Shown piece after piece: positions 10,630 to 20,896 of a DNA stretch of 64,000 bases (the stretch's first letter is position 1; the number at the start of each line of letters is the position of its first letter). The stretch lies in the NCBI GenBank assembly GCA_047967505.1, contig CM106538.1; one strand, written 5' to 3'. Source of the DNA: Dipteris shenzhenensis. Taxonomy: Eukaryota; Polypodiophyta; Polypodiopsida; Gleicheniales. Made by a program: the position numbers and the translations under genes. The notes below the pieces were generated by a model, which saw nothing but the letters and a program-made list of their open reading frames with translations, made no database searches and had not been told where the DNA came from.

Positions 10630-10717
10630 GCACTCTCTCTCTGTCTCTCTCTGTCTCTCTCTGTCTCTCTCTCTCTCTCTATCTCTCTCTACATTTGCCT
10701 CTCTCTCTCTCTCTCTA
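10630..10717. repeat. CT/GT-interrupted microsatellite
   Basis: Runs of CTCTCT broken by GT and AT steps, followed by a second CT run after a short unique spacer. A polypyrimidine tract of this kind is common in plant introns and promoters. Confidence 0.9.
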
Positions 10718-10842
10718 ACCATATTTTACTGTATCAACTTATTTGAGGGTCCGTTTTGAATGCATGTGTTTATTTCTTTGGGGCACGGGAATCATGTCAT
10801 CCACTCTAGATTAGGGATTAATTTCTTATGATCTTTCCAAAG

Positions 10843-12224
10843 GTGGAAAACTGGTGATGTTTCAAGGAGGCGGTTCAGTATCTTCATCTAGAGAATTATT
10901 GAGATGCCTCGGGAAACTGGGTCACAACGATATAATTGGGGAAGGTGGCTATGGTGTGATCTATAAGTTGGTGCTGAAAAACTCCAGCACATTCGCAGTA
11001 AAGAAGTTAAAGCAGTGTCTGGAGTCTGTACGTGGATTTGAAGCAGAGTTGGAAACTCTTGGTGCTATCAAACATCGAAATCTTGTGAAGTTGCTGGGAT
11101 ATTGTACATCACCAACAGTGAAGCTTCTCATCTATGAATACCTTCCAAATGGAACACTGGAACAATTACTCCATGGTAAGTTTTAGCTAAGATTTAGATT
11201 GTGATTCTTTTGTTTCAAAAGGCTGCACTACAGTTTTCTGTATGTAGGATGCAGGGAAATTTAAATTGGAATGTGGTGTCTGGTCTATGTCATGTTTGTA
11301 GATCTAATCCTTGCAGCTTGCATTATGGTAAGGGGTCTATGCATTTATGCTAACCTTTTCTTTTCTATGGAGCGTAAACTACAGGTCGAGCATCTGACCA
11401 GAACGCTGTTGATTGGCCCACCAGGCACAACATAGCTTTAGGACTTGCTCGGGGTTTGGCATATCTTCACCATGATTGCAATCCACGGATCATCCATCGT
11501 GATGTAAGTGCACCTAATGTGCTCCTTGATGGCGATCTACAACCACATCTTGCTGATTTTGGTCTTGCACGGATCCTTGGCCTATATGATACACATGTAA
11601 CAGCTACTGTGGCTGGGACTTTTGGCTACATTGCACCTGGTATAACTCGAGAAACATGAATTTTCCTAATTAAGCGATATGACTTTAGCGAAGATGGCAT
11701 ATAAACATAGTATTAGATTGTTTCATATAATGCGATCAATTGAGCAAAAGAAATGGATAAGCTGAATACTGATTAGTTGTATTGCATCAGAATATGCTGA
11801 GGGTGGGAAAGCCACTGACAAAGTGGACGTCTATAGTTTTGGAGTGATCTTGCTTGAGATTTTAACCAGAAGGAGGCCTTCAGATTCTAGTGATGAAAAA
11901 GATATCAACCTGGCTACATGGGTAAATAAGCTCTCACTAATTGACTGCTGCAATCCTGGAAAGCTGTATCTTGTCTTTTGCGAACCTAAATTTTTCATTC
12001 TGTGCTGGATCCAGGTGCGTAGATTACAGGAGCAAGGCAAAGAGGCAGATTCCCTTGACAAATATTTGAAAGCTACTGCACCTGAGGGGGAGCTTCAAAC
12101 AGCGCTCCTTGTGGCATGTCTATGCATATCCAAGAAACCTGAAAACAGACCATCCATGAAGCAGGTGGTTGAATATCTTGAGATGGATGGTTTGCACCAT
12201 CAAAAAGTAGATGTCGAGGGATAA
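10843..12224 (+). CDS. Receptor-like protein kinase, kinase domain (four exons, 5' end not found)
   Basis: Exons 10843-11175, 11385-11639, 11791-11921 and 12015-12224 join in frame across GT-AG introns of 209, 151 and 93 nt. They give about 308 residues ending at TAA 12222-12224. Kinase landmarks in order: GKLVMFQGG lead-in; P-loop IIGEGGYGVIYK; catalytic lysine in FAVKKLKQ; alpha-C glutamate in FEAELETLG; hinge LLIYEYLPNGTL; catalytic loop HRDVSAPNVLLD; DFG in LADFGLARIL; APE as IAPEYAEGG, split by intron 2; VDVYSFGVILLEILTRRRP; and RPSMKQVVEYLE. This is the RLK/Pelle type attached to leucine-rich-repeat receptors at the plasma membrane. The usual catalytic-loop lysine is serine, as in some plant RLK subfamilies with HRD-x-S loops, and the RD pair is kept. 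No LRR or membrane exon is visible upstream, where only repeats lie. It could be the 3' end of a gene with a long intron, or a truncated copy. The acceptor at 10841-10842 is inferred. Confidence 0.85.
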
Positions 12225-13026
12225 TTGTTAAAATTCATGTAGCTCCAAGTGATTTTTAAAAAAAATAGAGATTTTATTGCATAGTTCAGCAGTGATCGTG
12301 CACGTGTACATACATGCGACATTTTTGTGAGGAAAGATTTTTGTTTGTTGAAAATCAGCAAATTGAGCCACTCTTACAATAAAATCTCTCTCTCTCTTGA
12401 TGGTTTCTCCAAAGCTCATGAACGCTCAGCAATATAGCTTTGAAACAATAACGATTTTGAAGTGCCAAGAAGAGAAGCCTTTCTAATAGTCATATTAAAG
12501 ATTGGTTCTTATTGTCCGTATGGAACTCCCAAGGTGCAAAACTGGGTCTCACATGCATGTAAGCAATTTAAAATGTTACAAAAACGTTGATATGAACTCT
12601 TGTTGAAATGAAAATCTGTAGTACCCATAAAACATTTTTCCACGCAATAAGTTATAATCATCGAAGTCACATTATCAAGAAACTTGATCCTTGGATATAA
12701 CAATTAAGGGAGCTTATTGTTCTTTCAAGGCAAGCTTTTAGTTTGACTCCAAAATATTCCCCCCTACTCAAATTTAAATCGAAATTGTCATTAACTAGTC
12801 CCTAAGTTAAATAGGTCCCTTCAAATGATTGAAAAATTATCCTAAGTTCCCTCCCCAAAAATTAATCTGGCCGCCTCTCTGCCTTGCTTTCTATTGCCTT
12901 CCTCTCCCTCTCTTTGCCCTTCCAATGCCATTGTGCCTCCTTCCCTCTATCTTCCTCGCAATCACGCCTCCTTCCCTCTCCTTGCTTGCGGCTTGACCTC
13001 CTGGTCCCTCTCTTCGGTGGTGGTCC
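12225..13026. other. Kinase 3' flank, no gene
   Basis: No coding signal. The first 650 bp are AT-rich and would contain the kinase 3' UTR; no clear AATAAA is tied to a cleavage site. From 12865 to 13020 the plus strand is pyrimidine-rich (CCTTCCCTCTC-like). The last five bases (GGTCC, 13022-13026) are the likely left target duplication of ELM-G. Confidence 0.5.
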
Positions 13027-13315
13027 TGTTGCAAGGGTCACCTCCTCATCTGTAATCCCTCATATGAGGAGAGCATGGGGGGATGAACCTAGTGTTTGAG
13101 AGAAGGCCACACGGGCAGCACTATGGCTGCCATGGGTGCAGAGATTAGAGAAAGAGAAAAGAAAGAGGGGGATGTCAAACGGGCATCACCTCACATCAAA
13201 AGAAAAGAGGATACCTGGTTCTACGGGAGCATAAGGCGGAGCAGAGGACAGCAGTTGGGACCCAAGAGGAGAGGCGTCTCATGGCGGGGTGATGCAACAA
13301 TAGAGGCGCACACGT
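13027..13315 (+). repeat. ELM-G 5' LTR, left part
   Basis: Aligns by eye with the first 290 bp of the 3' LTR (44215-44510), from TGTTGCAAGGGTCACC to GAGGCGCACAC. Shared landmarks include GAGAGAAGGCCACA and ATGGCTGCCATGGG. It ends exactly where TAT1 begins. The short frame 13096-13389 read across it is a by-product. Confidence 0.85.
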
Positions 13316-15202
13316 TGATAAGAAAAAAAAACCAAAAAAAAAAAACCCAGGAATTATGTACACCATGTCAGATAGGTGAGACTTCATAGGGATTAGCTGC
13401 AATGTGGGCTCTTAGATGATGAGCTTATGAACCAGATTTGAGAGTATGTGTCTTTGTATTAGGCATCGAGAGAAACCCCCGACAAAAATTGATTGAACAT
13501 GGATCACACAAACTTAAAGAGAGACAAAAGACTACACAGCTCGAAATAGACTGAACTTAGAACTGAACTTCCCCCCAAAACTCAGAAAACAGTCAGCCTC
13601 AGTATACTATGAACCCACAACCTACATGAAGGCTATCTTCGTGACTCTTCAAGATATCAACCCACAAGCTAACCTTATCATATCTTTCCCAAGATCATCA
13701 TCGAGCACTAGCAATGATGCAGCTCGCCATCTCTGGAGATTCGATCAGTTGAGGTCTCTGCAACAATACCCGGCACCCGCCTGTGGCCAAAGGCCTCACT
13801 CTTTCCAGCTTTGAAGCAACTGAGTGCTCACACCACAACTAGCCAACCCGTGCGCACATTGTAGCACCCTCTTACTCACACAAAACCTCCGTCCAAGGAC
13901 CTCCAGCCAGTAGAAATGGCGCCACAGCCATATAGCTCCTTCGAAAGCAAACTGCCCGCATAGTCATCCTCCTCAAATCCAGCAGCTCCCCAGCAGCTCC
14001 CAATAAGAGCAATAGCCAGTGCTCTCCACGTTAGCTTGCTATAGCTCGTCGCTCATCTCCACCTTCACGACTTCTCTCATGCTCATAGAGCTCATGGAGC
14101 TCACGCCTCTTCAAGGTCCTTCAGCCTGCGTAGTAGTGACGCCTTCCCCATGAAACCAAGAAGCGCATGGTGCATACTCTCTGTCGCTCACAGGCCTCTT
14201 CGTCGCTTTGAACCTCCAGCCAGTAGAAGCACCTCAAGCAACTACCATAGAGTTTGCTACAAGACTTTAGCCAGAGCCAATTGTGCCATAAAGTTCGTCA
14301 ACATGAAGCACCTAGAGCCCATCTACTCCAAGCTCCTCCATTCGCAATCCCAGACGTGTCACACACATAGTCACCACCACAACTTCCCTAGCTCACAAAG
14401 CTCTCTTTGTCAACACACGATGTCTTCATGCACAGGTTTCAGCTTCCTGCTCATGCACGACCTCCCATCAACAACTGCGAGCCTCTCCCACCTCTCTGAT
14501 CGTTCCACCTTTATTTCTCAGAGCCCCTACCTATGTAGATTCTTCCAGAATAAAACCGAATCTGCTCCGAGTCGCCATCTCTACGTAGCTCCAGCTCACA
14601 GCCTAGAAGCTCCCCTTCATCCATCACATAGCCACCTTGCATGTGCAGGATGCCTTCCCAATCAGTCCAGCCACGTTAGCCTAATTTGCCACCTCATCAA
14701 TGATATTTTACCACTCTCAAGACATTTCCCTCAAATCACATTAAATGCACATTTTGGACCTTTAGTCACACAATTCCCACACACATTAGCATGCATATTA
14801 AAGCTTGCATGCAACCCCGTACACACACATGAAAAGCCCTTTGACATGGACACCATAACATATCAAATTCCTCTAACATGCAAGTGCACATTGACTCAGG
14901 AAAATATAAAAAAACCCTTCATGGCTTGACTTTACATGACCCCAAAAACATTTCGCTTGATCACACACTGGACACCCTTGCTTTGGAAGTCTGGTACAAC
15001 CACATTGCATTTCATCATTTCCCATGAAGTCCCTACAAAACATACTTTATTATCTCAAAAAACTATACATCAGTCCATCATGCTTGTGAAAGAAAAATCC
15101 ACAAATGCCAACAGCCCACACCTACCCTAGATGTGTACAACTATGTGCCTACCCATAGCTATATACAGTGCTCAAAAACTTGATACAGATTTTGTCCTAT
15201 CA
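13316..15202 (-). repeat. TAT1 3' LTR (left)
   Basis: Starts TGATAAGAAAAAAAAACC and ends TTTGTCCTATCA on the plus strand. It aligns with the right LTR over its whole length, apart from a segment near 13862-13950 that the right copy lacks and a 290-bp duplication that only the right copy has. It contains a 259-codon frame on the plus strand (14150-14929), antisense to the element, discussed under findings. The polypurine-like GGGATGGGCAAAA (minus strand) lies next to its inner edge at 15203-15215. Confidence 0.9.
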
Positions 15203-15230
15203 TTTTGCCCATCCCTAAGTCTGCAGACAT

Positions 15231-16623
15231 TTATATCTTGCAGATAGGTGTATCTAAGATTTGCATTTCTTCAGAGATATCCTCATCCATGAGGTCTTCC
15301 GGCTTGTCTGGTTTCATCACAGTAGGTCCACAGCTGCCTATACTCATGATCCTATGAAAGTATTTCTTTAGTCTGAAGCCATTGACTCTATTCTTATGTT
15401 GCTGACCATCCAAATCCTCAAGTTGATATGATCCATTTTTTAATTTCTTCGTTACACGAAAAGGTCCATCCCATTTGGTCACAAATTTCTTCTTGAAGGT
15501 AGAATCCAGACTACTGTTGTATCTCAAAACTAGATCACCCTTCTTGATTTTCATCCCTGAATTTCCTGTTTGCTCTCTTCTGATTCTCCTCTTGAATTAA
15601 AGCATAATGTTCCACCGCCTTTTGTCTATCTAGTTGTGCTTCTTGCAAATCCAATAACCGGTTCTGGAAAATAGAATTTGAATCCTCGTTTATCTTCATT
15701 AACATCTATAATGCAGGAATTTCTACTTCCAAGGGTAATAGAGCTTCTTTCCCGTAAACAAGATGAATTGGTGAAAACTGGGTGCCTTCTTTTATTGCAA
15801 CTCTGTAAGCCCGTAAAGCCCAGTGCAAAGCAAGATCCCACTCCTTCTCATAGGTTCTCATGATCTTTCCCATGATATTAGTACACACACCATTAAATTT
15901 TTCATTCATTCCATTACATTGGGGATACTAGGGACTTGCATATCTGTGTTTAATCTTTAGGTTTCCACATAATAAATCCATCAGTTCACTCTTGAAACCT
16001 GGACCTCTATCAGAAAGCAACTCCAGTGGTATGCCAAATCTATAGCAGATATCCTCATACATAAATTTACATACAGATTTTGCATTGATAGCCCATACTG
16101 CTCGTGCTTCAGCCCATCTCATCAAATAATCCACAGCTGTTAGCATATAACAATTTCCCCTAGCTGTCATGGGTAGAGGACCGATGGCATCTATTCCCCA
16201 TTTCTCGAAAATATTATAAGCAAGCATGATATTTTTGAGTTCTGGATGTAAGATCCTCTTACTCATCTGCTAACACTGTAGGCATGACCTACACCAATGT
16301 CTTATGTCTCTCTGGAGGGATGGCCACACATATCCTTCTATAAGTATTTTCCTCAGCATGATTTTGAAAGCAAAATGTCCTCCACATACTCCCTCATGAT
16401 TAGCTTCTATGATATGAAAAACTTCCTCATGCCAGGGAATTTTTCTGAGCACTAGATTAGCCCCTTTCATGTAAAGAACATCATCTATTAGACAATAATA
16501 AGTACAGCTTTTAATAAATCTGTATTTTCTTTGTTTCGAAACTTCTTCAGGCACTTTACCAGTTAACAGGAAGCTTTCCTCACAAGCTAATGTCTCCCTT
16601 CCTTTGTATAAGGGCTCCTGCAC
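15231..16623 (-). pseudogene. TAT1 integrase
   Basis: Fragments read right to left. 16623-16270 holds the HHCC zinc-binding domain (EGVCGGHFAFKIML, then HWCRSCLQC). 16266-15928 holds the catalytic core start (KWGIDAIGPLPMTARGN and LLSDRGPGFKSELM, with the first two acidic residues). 15909-15706 continues with NEKFNGVCTNIMGKIM, where the third acidic residue is expected, and WALRAYRVAIKEGTQFSP. 15554-15231 is the C-terminal DNA-binding part with KKGDLVLRYN and KWDGPFRVTKKLKNGSYQLE. Integrase joins the cDNA to chromosomal DNA. Single stops or frameshifts separate the pieces (around 16268, 15920 and 15600), so the domain order is complete but not translatable. Confidence 0.9.
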
Positions 16624-16656
16624 TCCTACTGCATCAACATAAGCTGCTATAATTTC

Positions 16657-17535
16657 CTACGCAGCATCATGTGCATTTACATTCTTACCTCTTTCAATAT
16701 GCTGGAGTGTCCAGGCATCCAATTGATTTAACAATTTCTTCACCGCACTTATCCATCTCTTTAAATGAACATGCTTAACCTTCCAGACACCTAAAATTTG
16801 CTTCACAACCAACAGAGCATCTCCCTTAATCATGAGTCTCTTAATACCCAGACTAATGCATACTTTCAAACCTCCGAAGAGGGCTGCATATTCAGCTTCA
16901 TTATTATTGTTGGCTTCGAGCTGAATTCCCATTTTTCGAATCTCCTTTCCTCCAGGATCATAAATGAAAATTCCTCCTGTACTTTTATTTAAACTTTTTT
17001 TGTAAGATCCATCAAAGTGTAAAACAAATGCATCCTCTAGTACTTTTTCTTCATTCATGTCAGTGTTCTTCTCCACATCTTCAACTAAAATAGGTCCTTC
17101 CTTATAGGTGAGGAGATCAGCCAAGGAAGCTCTGGTAGAGTTCTCAACCAAGAAGGTAAAAGAGTACTCCTGTAACTCTACTATCCATTTAATCATGCTC
17201 TTGGAGATGTTTGTACTATTCAACATATGAGGTAGTAGTGAACATGAGGTGAGAACCACAAAAGGTCTGGACAATAGATAAGACCGAAATCTCCTACAGG
17301 CATACAAGAGGGTAGCTAGGACCAATTCAGCCACTGAATACTTCCTTTTTACTTCACTCTTCACCCTGCTGGCATAACAGACTGGCCTCATATATCTGGA
17401 ACCCTCTCCTTGCTGCAAAAGAATAGCACCAATAGCATCTGGTCCTACAAACGGATTCACATAAAAAGTCATGGAATAATCTGGTGGCTTTACACTTGAA
17501 ATATGAGTCAAGGATTCCTTAACTACCTCAAACAC
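16657..17535 (-). pseudogene. TAT1 RNase H plus second archaeal-type RNase H
   Basis: One open frame of 292 codons. The first half is the gypsy RNase H (YSMTFYVNPFVGPDAIGAIL, then RPVCYASRVKSEVKRKYS). The second half (about residues 165-285) is a separate RNase H with FVLHFDGSYKKSLNKSTGG, LEANNNNEAEYAALFGGLK and MIKGDALLVVKQILG, carrying the D-E-D catalytic set. A duplicated RNase H between the first one and integrase is the hallmark of the Tat lineage. It degrades the RNA strand during reverse transcription. It is flanked by RT above and integrase below and ends at a stop at 16657. Confidence 0.9.
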
Positions 17536-17780
17536 CTCTTCACTCTATGTCGTCCATTTCAGAGGCTCAGATTTTACCACTTGCTGAAGAGGATACAAAA
17601 TTTGAGATAACATATGAATAAATCTCGACAGGTACCTCACCTTCTAGAGAAAGGTATGCAACTGCTTGGTATTCTCAAGAGAGGACAGCATAACTAAAGA
17701 TTTTACTTTACCTGGATCCGCGGCTCAATCCCATTCTCAGATACAATATGCCCCAATATTTTAATGCTGGTCCAAGCTAA

Positions 17781-18308
17781 CTAAGTCTTCTTAGGATTTA
17801 ATTGACCACCATTACTATCAATCTCATAGAATACCTGATCCAGCTTTCCACAGTGCTCCCTTCTTCCACTGTAGACATAGATGTCATCGATAAACACTTT
17901 ACAAAATTTATCCAGGTAGGGTGATAAAATCAAATCTGAATTCTCCTGATAGTGCGAGGGGCCATTGGTAACTCCAAAAGGCATTTTCCTGTAACAAAAA
18001 TAGCCCCAGGGGGTAATGAAGGTAGTCTTGATTTGATCTTCCTGGGCTATGGCTATCTGGAAGTACCCTGAATATCTGTCACACAAGCTGTACATTTCAT
18101 GACCTGCCACTTTATCAAGAATATCATCCAAAAAAGGCAAAGGATAGTGGTTTCTCTTTGTCACTGCATTCAGAGGTTTGTAATCAACACAGACTCTCCA
18201 TTTGTCTACACCTTTTGGCACTATGACCACAGGACTTATCCAATCAGAGTGAACTACAGGATAAATTATTCTTGCCTTGAGAAGCTTACGTACCTCTTCC
18301 TTCAGCAC
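17781..18308 (-). pseudogene. TAT1 reverse transcriptase
   Basis: A 175-codon frame holds the RT core: EVRKLLKARIIYPVVHSDW, WRVCVDYKPLNAVTKRNHYP, FLDDILDKVAGHEMYSLCD, YCFRKMPFG-like YFCYRKMPFGVTNGP, and the catalytic block FIDDIYVYS (family YVDD/FLDD). It ends at a stop near 17781 shortly after QVFYEIDSNGGQLNPKKT. The connection to RNase H (17540-17780) is frameshifted. It lies downstream of the protease, as expected for a gypsy pol. Confidence 0.9.
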
Positions 18309-18541
18309 ATCTCTCTGTTCTAGGCTTAATCTCCTTATTTCCTGAAAAACAGGTTTGGCAACTTCCTTCAGCTCAATCCCCAGAGGCTTCCCTTTAAATC
18401 CCCTGATCTCCTCATAAGAGGGATAAACAAATTGGGGTATTTCTGCAACATCTTCAAATATTCTTCTTTCTCCTCAACATTGAGATTAGGATTCAATGAT
18501 TGCTCAATCAACACCTGGGTTGATTCTTGAGAACATTTGGG

Positions 18542-19618
18542 CTACATTAAATCCTCGATAACCTCAAACCTATCCACCTCTTCCTCACTGAACCCTGCTG
18601 CTCCCACAAAATCCACCTGTGAATCCTCATCTACCAAATCCACCAATGCTATTGTTCCTTCATCACTTTTTGAAGTTACCAGACTCTCATTCTCATTGCT
18701 GGTTTCACTTCTCTCTTCCTCTTCACTTGCTGAATCTAAAACTTCAGCCTTGCTTACCATATCGAAATTCAATTTCTTCCCATTCATATGTACAAAAAAG
18801 ATTCCTTTCTGCCAATTCTGAATTGCACCTACCTTCCTCAACCACGGCCTTCCAAGAATCAGAGGATAGGCTCCTAACCCCGCAAGCATCACATGACAAT
18901 CCACTCGACATGAAACACTAAATGCCTCAACCTCCAGGCCAGGTACTATCCCTAAAGTCTTCACCTTGGAGTGGTTTTCCATTTTGATGTGATAACTAGA
19001 GGAGCAAGATATCTTCAGTCCTTATCTCTCTACACAAGCCTAGGTAATCACACAAATCTGTGCACCCCCATCTATATAGGGCTCTCCAAAACCCTTTCCT
19101 TTATGCCAAGCTTCTACATCAGGTAAAAGATTTGGCAACTCTGAGACAGACATCAGCTTAATTGTACCTTTATGAGAGTTCTTCTTTGCTGGATTTATAG
19201 CCCGCCTCCATTCTTTTTTAAGCTTTGGGCATAGACCAATCATTTGGGCAAATGTAATGTCTGGTTTCCTCGCTGAAAGATCTTCCACCAAATCATAATC
19301 TCCCTGCTCCTTCCCCATGGGATAATCTGCAAATCTGTACTTCCTTCTGGGCTTCCTGCTCTTCTTCTTTTGGTAGGTCATCATCTCCTCAAACTGCTTC
19401 CCCTTCTTTGCACTCGGATCAACCTCCTCTTCTCTATCTCTCTTCCCTAATGGCATGACATCTTTAACTTCCTCTAACTCCAACAAGCCAAATGTAACTG
19501 CCTTACCTTTCCCTTTCTCTTCTGCAGTTGCTTTACAGATTCCAAAGGTACTAGGCTGACCTGCATCTTTTACTTCTACACTATGATTATTCACCCTATT
19601 ATTTAACCCTGTTGGCAA
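18542..19618 (-). pseudogene. TAT1 aspartic protease region
   Basis: 19618-19040 contains a lysine-rich linker and ends with the retropepsin core PYIDGGAQICVIT (DGG in place of DSG/DTG, followed by a stop). 18982-18542 continues with the C-terminal flap side (AGLGAYPLILGRPWLRKVGA, the family's ILGRPWL block) and an acidic tail. The two parts are separated by about 60 bp with stops. The protease would process the polyprotein. Confidence 0.8.
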
Positions 19619-19639
19619 TGGATAAACATCACCTCCAGC

Positions 19640-20492
19640 ACGAGGAGGCTTATCACAGTGTGTGCTATAATGTCCCCACTCTCCACAATTAAAGCACTGG
19701 ACACAAGGTGCAAATGACCCTTGACCTTGTCCTGCTCGGGCCTAAATTATTTGAAGAAGGCATGCTGCCTCTGCCGTAACCACCCAATGATCTACCTCTT
19801 CCCCTACCGTTCATTAAGTTCAAACTCAAACTCTTCATAAGCTTCGACATTTCATGAATTTCTTCTTTTATATTCTCCTCCTTCTTGAATTCAGGCTTTT
19901 GTATTTCTGGCTTCACATGAGAGAAAATTTCAGGCACATGTTGAACGATTGGCATCTCTTGCATCATTTGTGACAATCTTATTTGCTTCCTCTCCTTCTC
20001 TTTTGCTACCCTGAGAGCATCCTCATAAGTGACCAGCTCTTTACATTCAATCTTTATCCTAATCTCCAGCAATAAACCTATCCTTTTTTATGACTCTGGG
20101 AGGAACTTCAGGTAATAAGGCCACTTGCCATTTATTCCACAACATAGTGAACTTACCAACATACTCATCCACTAACTGAGTCGGCTGTTGTTGCAATAAA
20201 CATAGCTCTCTCCAAATGCCATCAGGATCTCTAACACACATAAACCTATCCAGGAAAGCTGTCCTCACCTCTGGATAAGCAGGTTTCTGTGAGCACCCTA
20301 ATCATCATGCATCCTTGCAGAGAAAGTCTGCAGCCAAGTTCTCGCTTCTCCCAACAGACAAAAGGTTAGAATCTGAAGAAGGACTTCAAGAGCATTCCTG
20401 TCTTTAATAAGAGCTGTGAACTCCAAGCGCTCTAAAAACCTCTCTGGTTCTTCATTGGGCAACCCGTGAAATCGAGGAAATTCATGAGCCAT
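19640..20492 (-). pseudogene. gag: TAT1 gag
   Basis: Three minus-strand pieces cover Gag. 20492-20298 has FPRFHGLPNEEPERFLERLE and LLGEARTWLQTF. 20268-20059 has MRTAFLDRFMCVRDPDG and YVGKFTMLWNKWQ. 20072-19689 is charged and ends in a glycine/arginine-rich stretch. The nucleocapsid knuckle CFNCGEWGHYSTHC (about 19645-19690), with correct CX2CX4HX4C spacing, follows in another frame. Short deletions or frameshifts separate the pieces. Confidence 0.8.
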
Positions 20493-20896
20493 CTCTCCTC
20501 TTGACTAACTTATCTCAAACACACTTCCAACCAGAAATACCACCCAACCTCTTTTGGGAAGAAAACAAAAATAATCACTCTACTGAAGAAAACTTACCCT
20601 GCATCTGACTGGCATTCTTCTTCCTAAGAGCAATCACTTTTAAAGCCTTTTGAACCTTAGCATGGAGATGTATCACCCGAAGTTCAACATCAAGGCATCT
20701 ATCTCTCCTGTGTCCACACTCCCCACATAACTCACAATGAATCACTCTCATGCGAGGCTTTGTCTTCATAGTTTCATTCCCTAACCACACAAAAATTTAA
20801 GCAACATTCCCCAGCCAATTCTTCTTGGCTGTTTTGTCTTGAGTACCCAATCTCAATTCAAAACTCCTCCTGTCCCGAGTAGGATCGCCAAAAAGA
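20493..20896 (-). other. TAT1 leader with probable primer-binding site
   Basis: About 400 bp between the 5' LTR and gag. The minus strand next to the LTR reads TGGCGATCCTACTCGGGAC (20872-20890), six bases inside the LTR. It resembles the TGGCGACTC...GGGGAC primer sites of other gypsy elements, but I cannot name the tRNA with certainty. A short frame (20790-20575) contains CELCGECGHRRDRC, a knuckle-like CX2C pattern of unclear meaning. Confidence 0.5.

Noticed and set aside
13096-13389. 97-codon frame after the kinase, considered as a host exon
   Set aside because: It lies in the ELM-G LTR and runs into TAT1; the same sequence recurs at 44280-44510.
20575-20790. CX2C knuckle-like frame considered as a separate zinc-finger gene
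   Set aside because: It lies in the TAT1 leader, is only 71 codons and lacks the rest of any domain.
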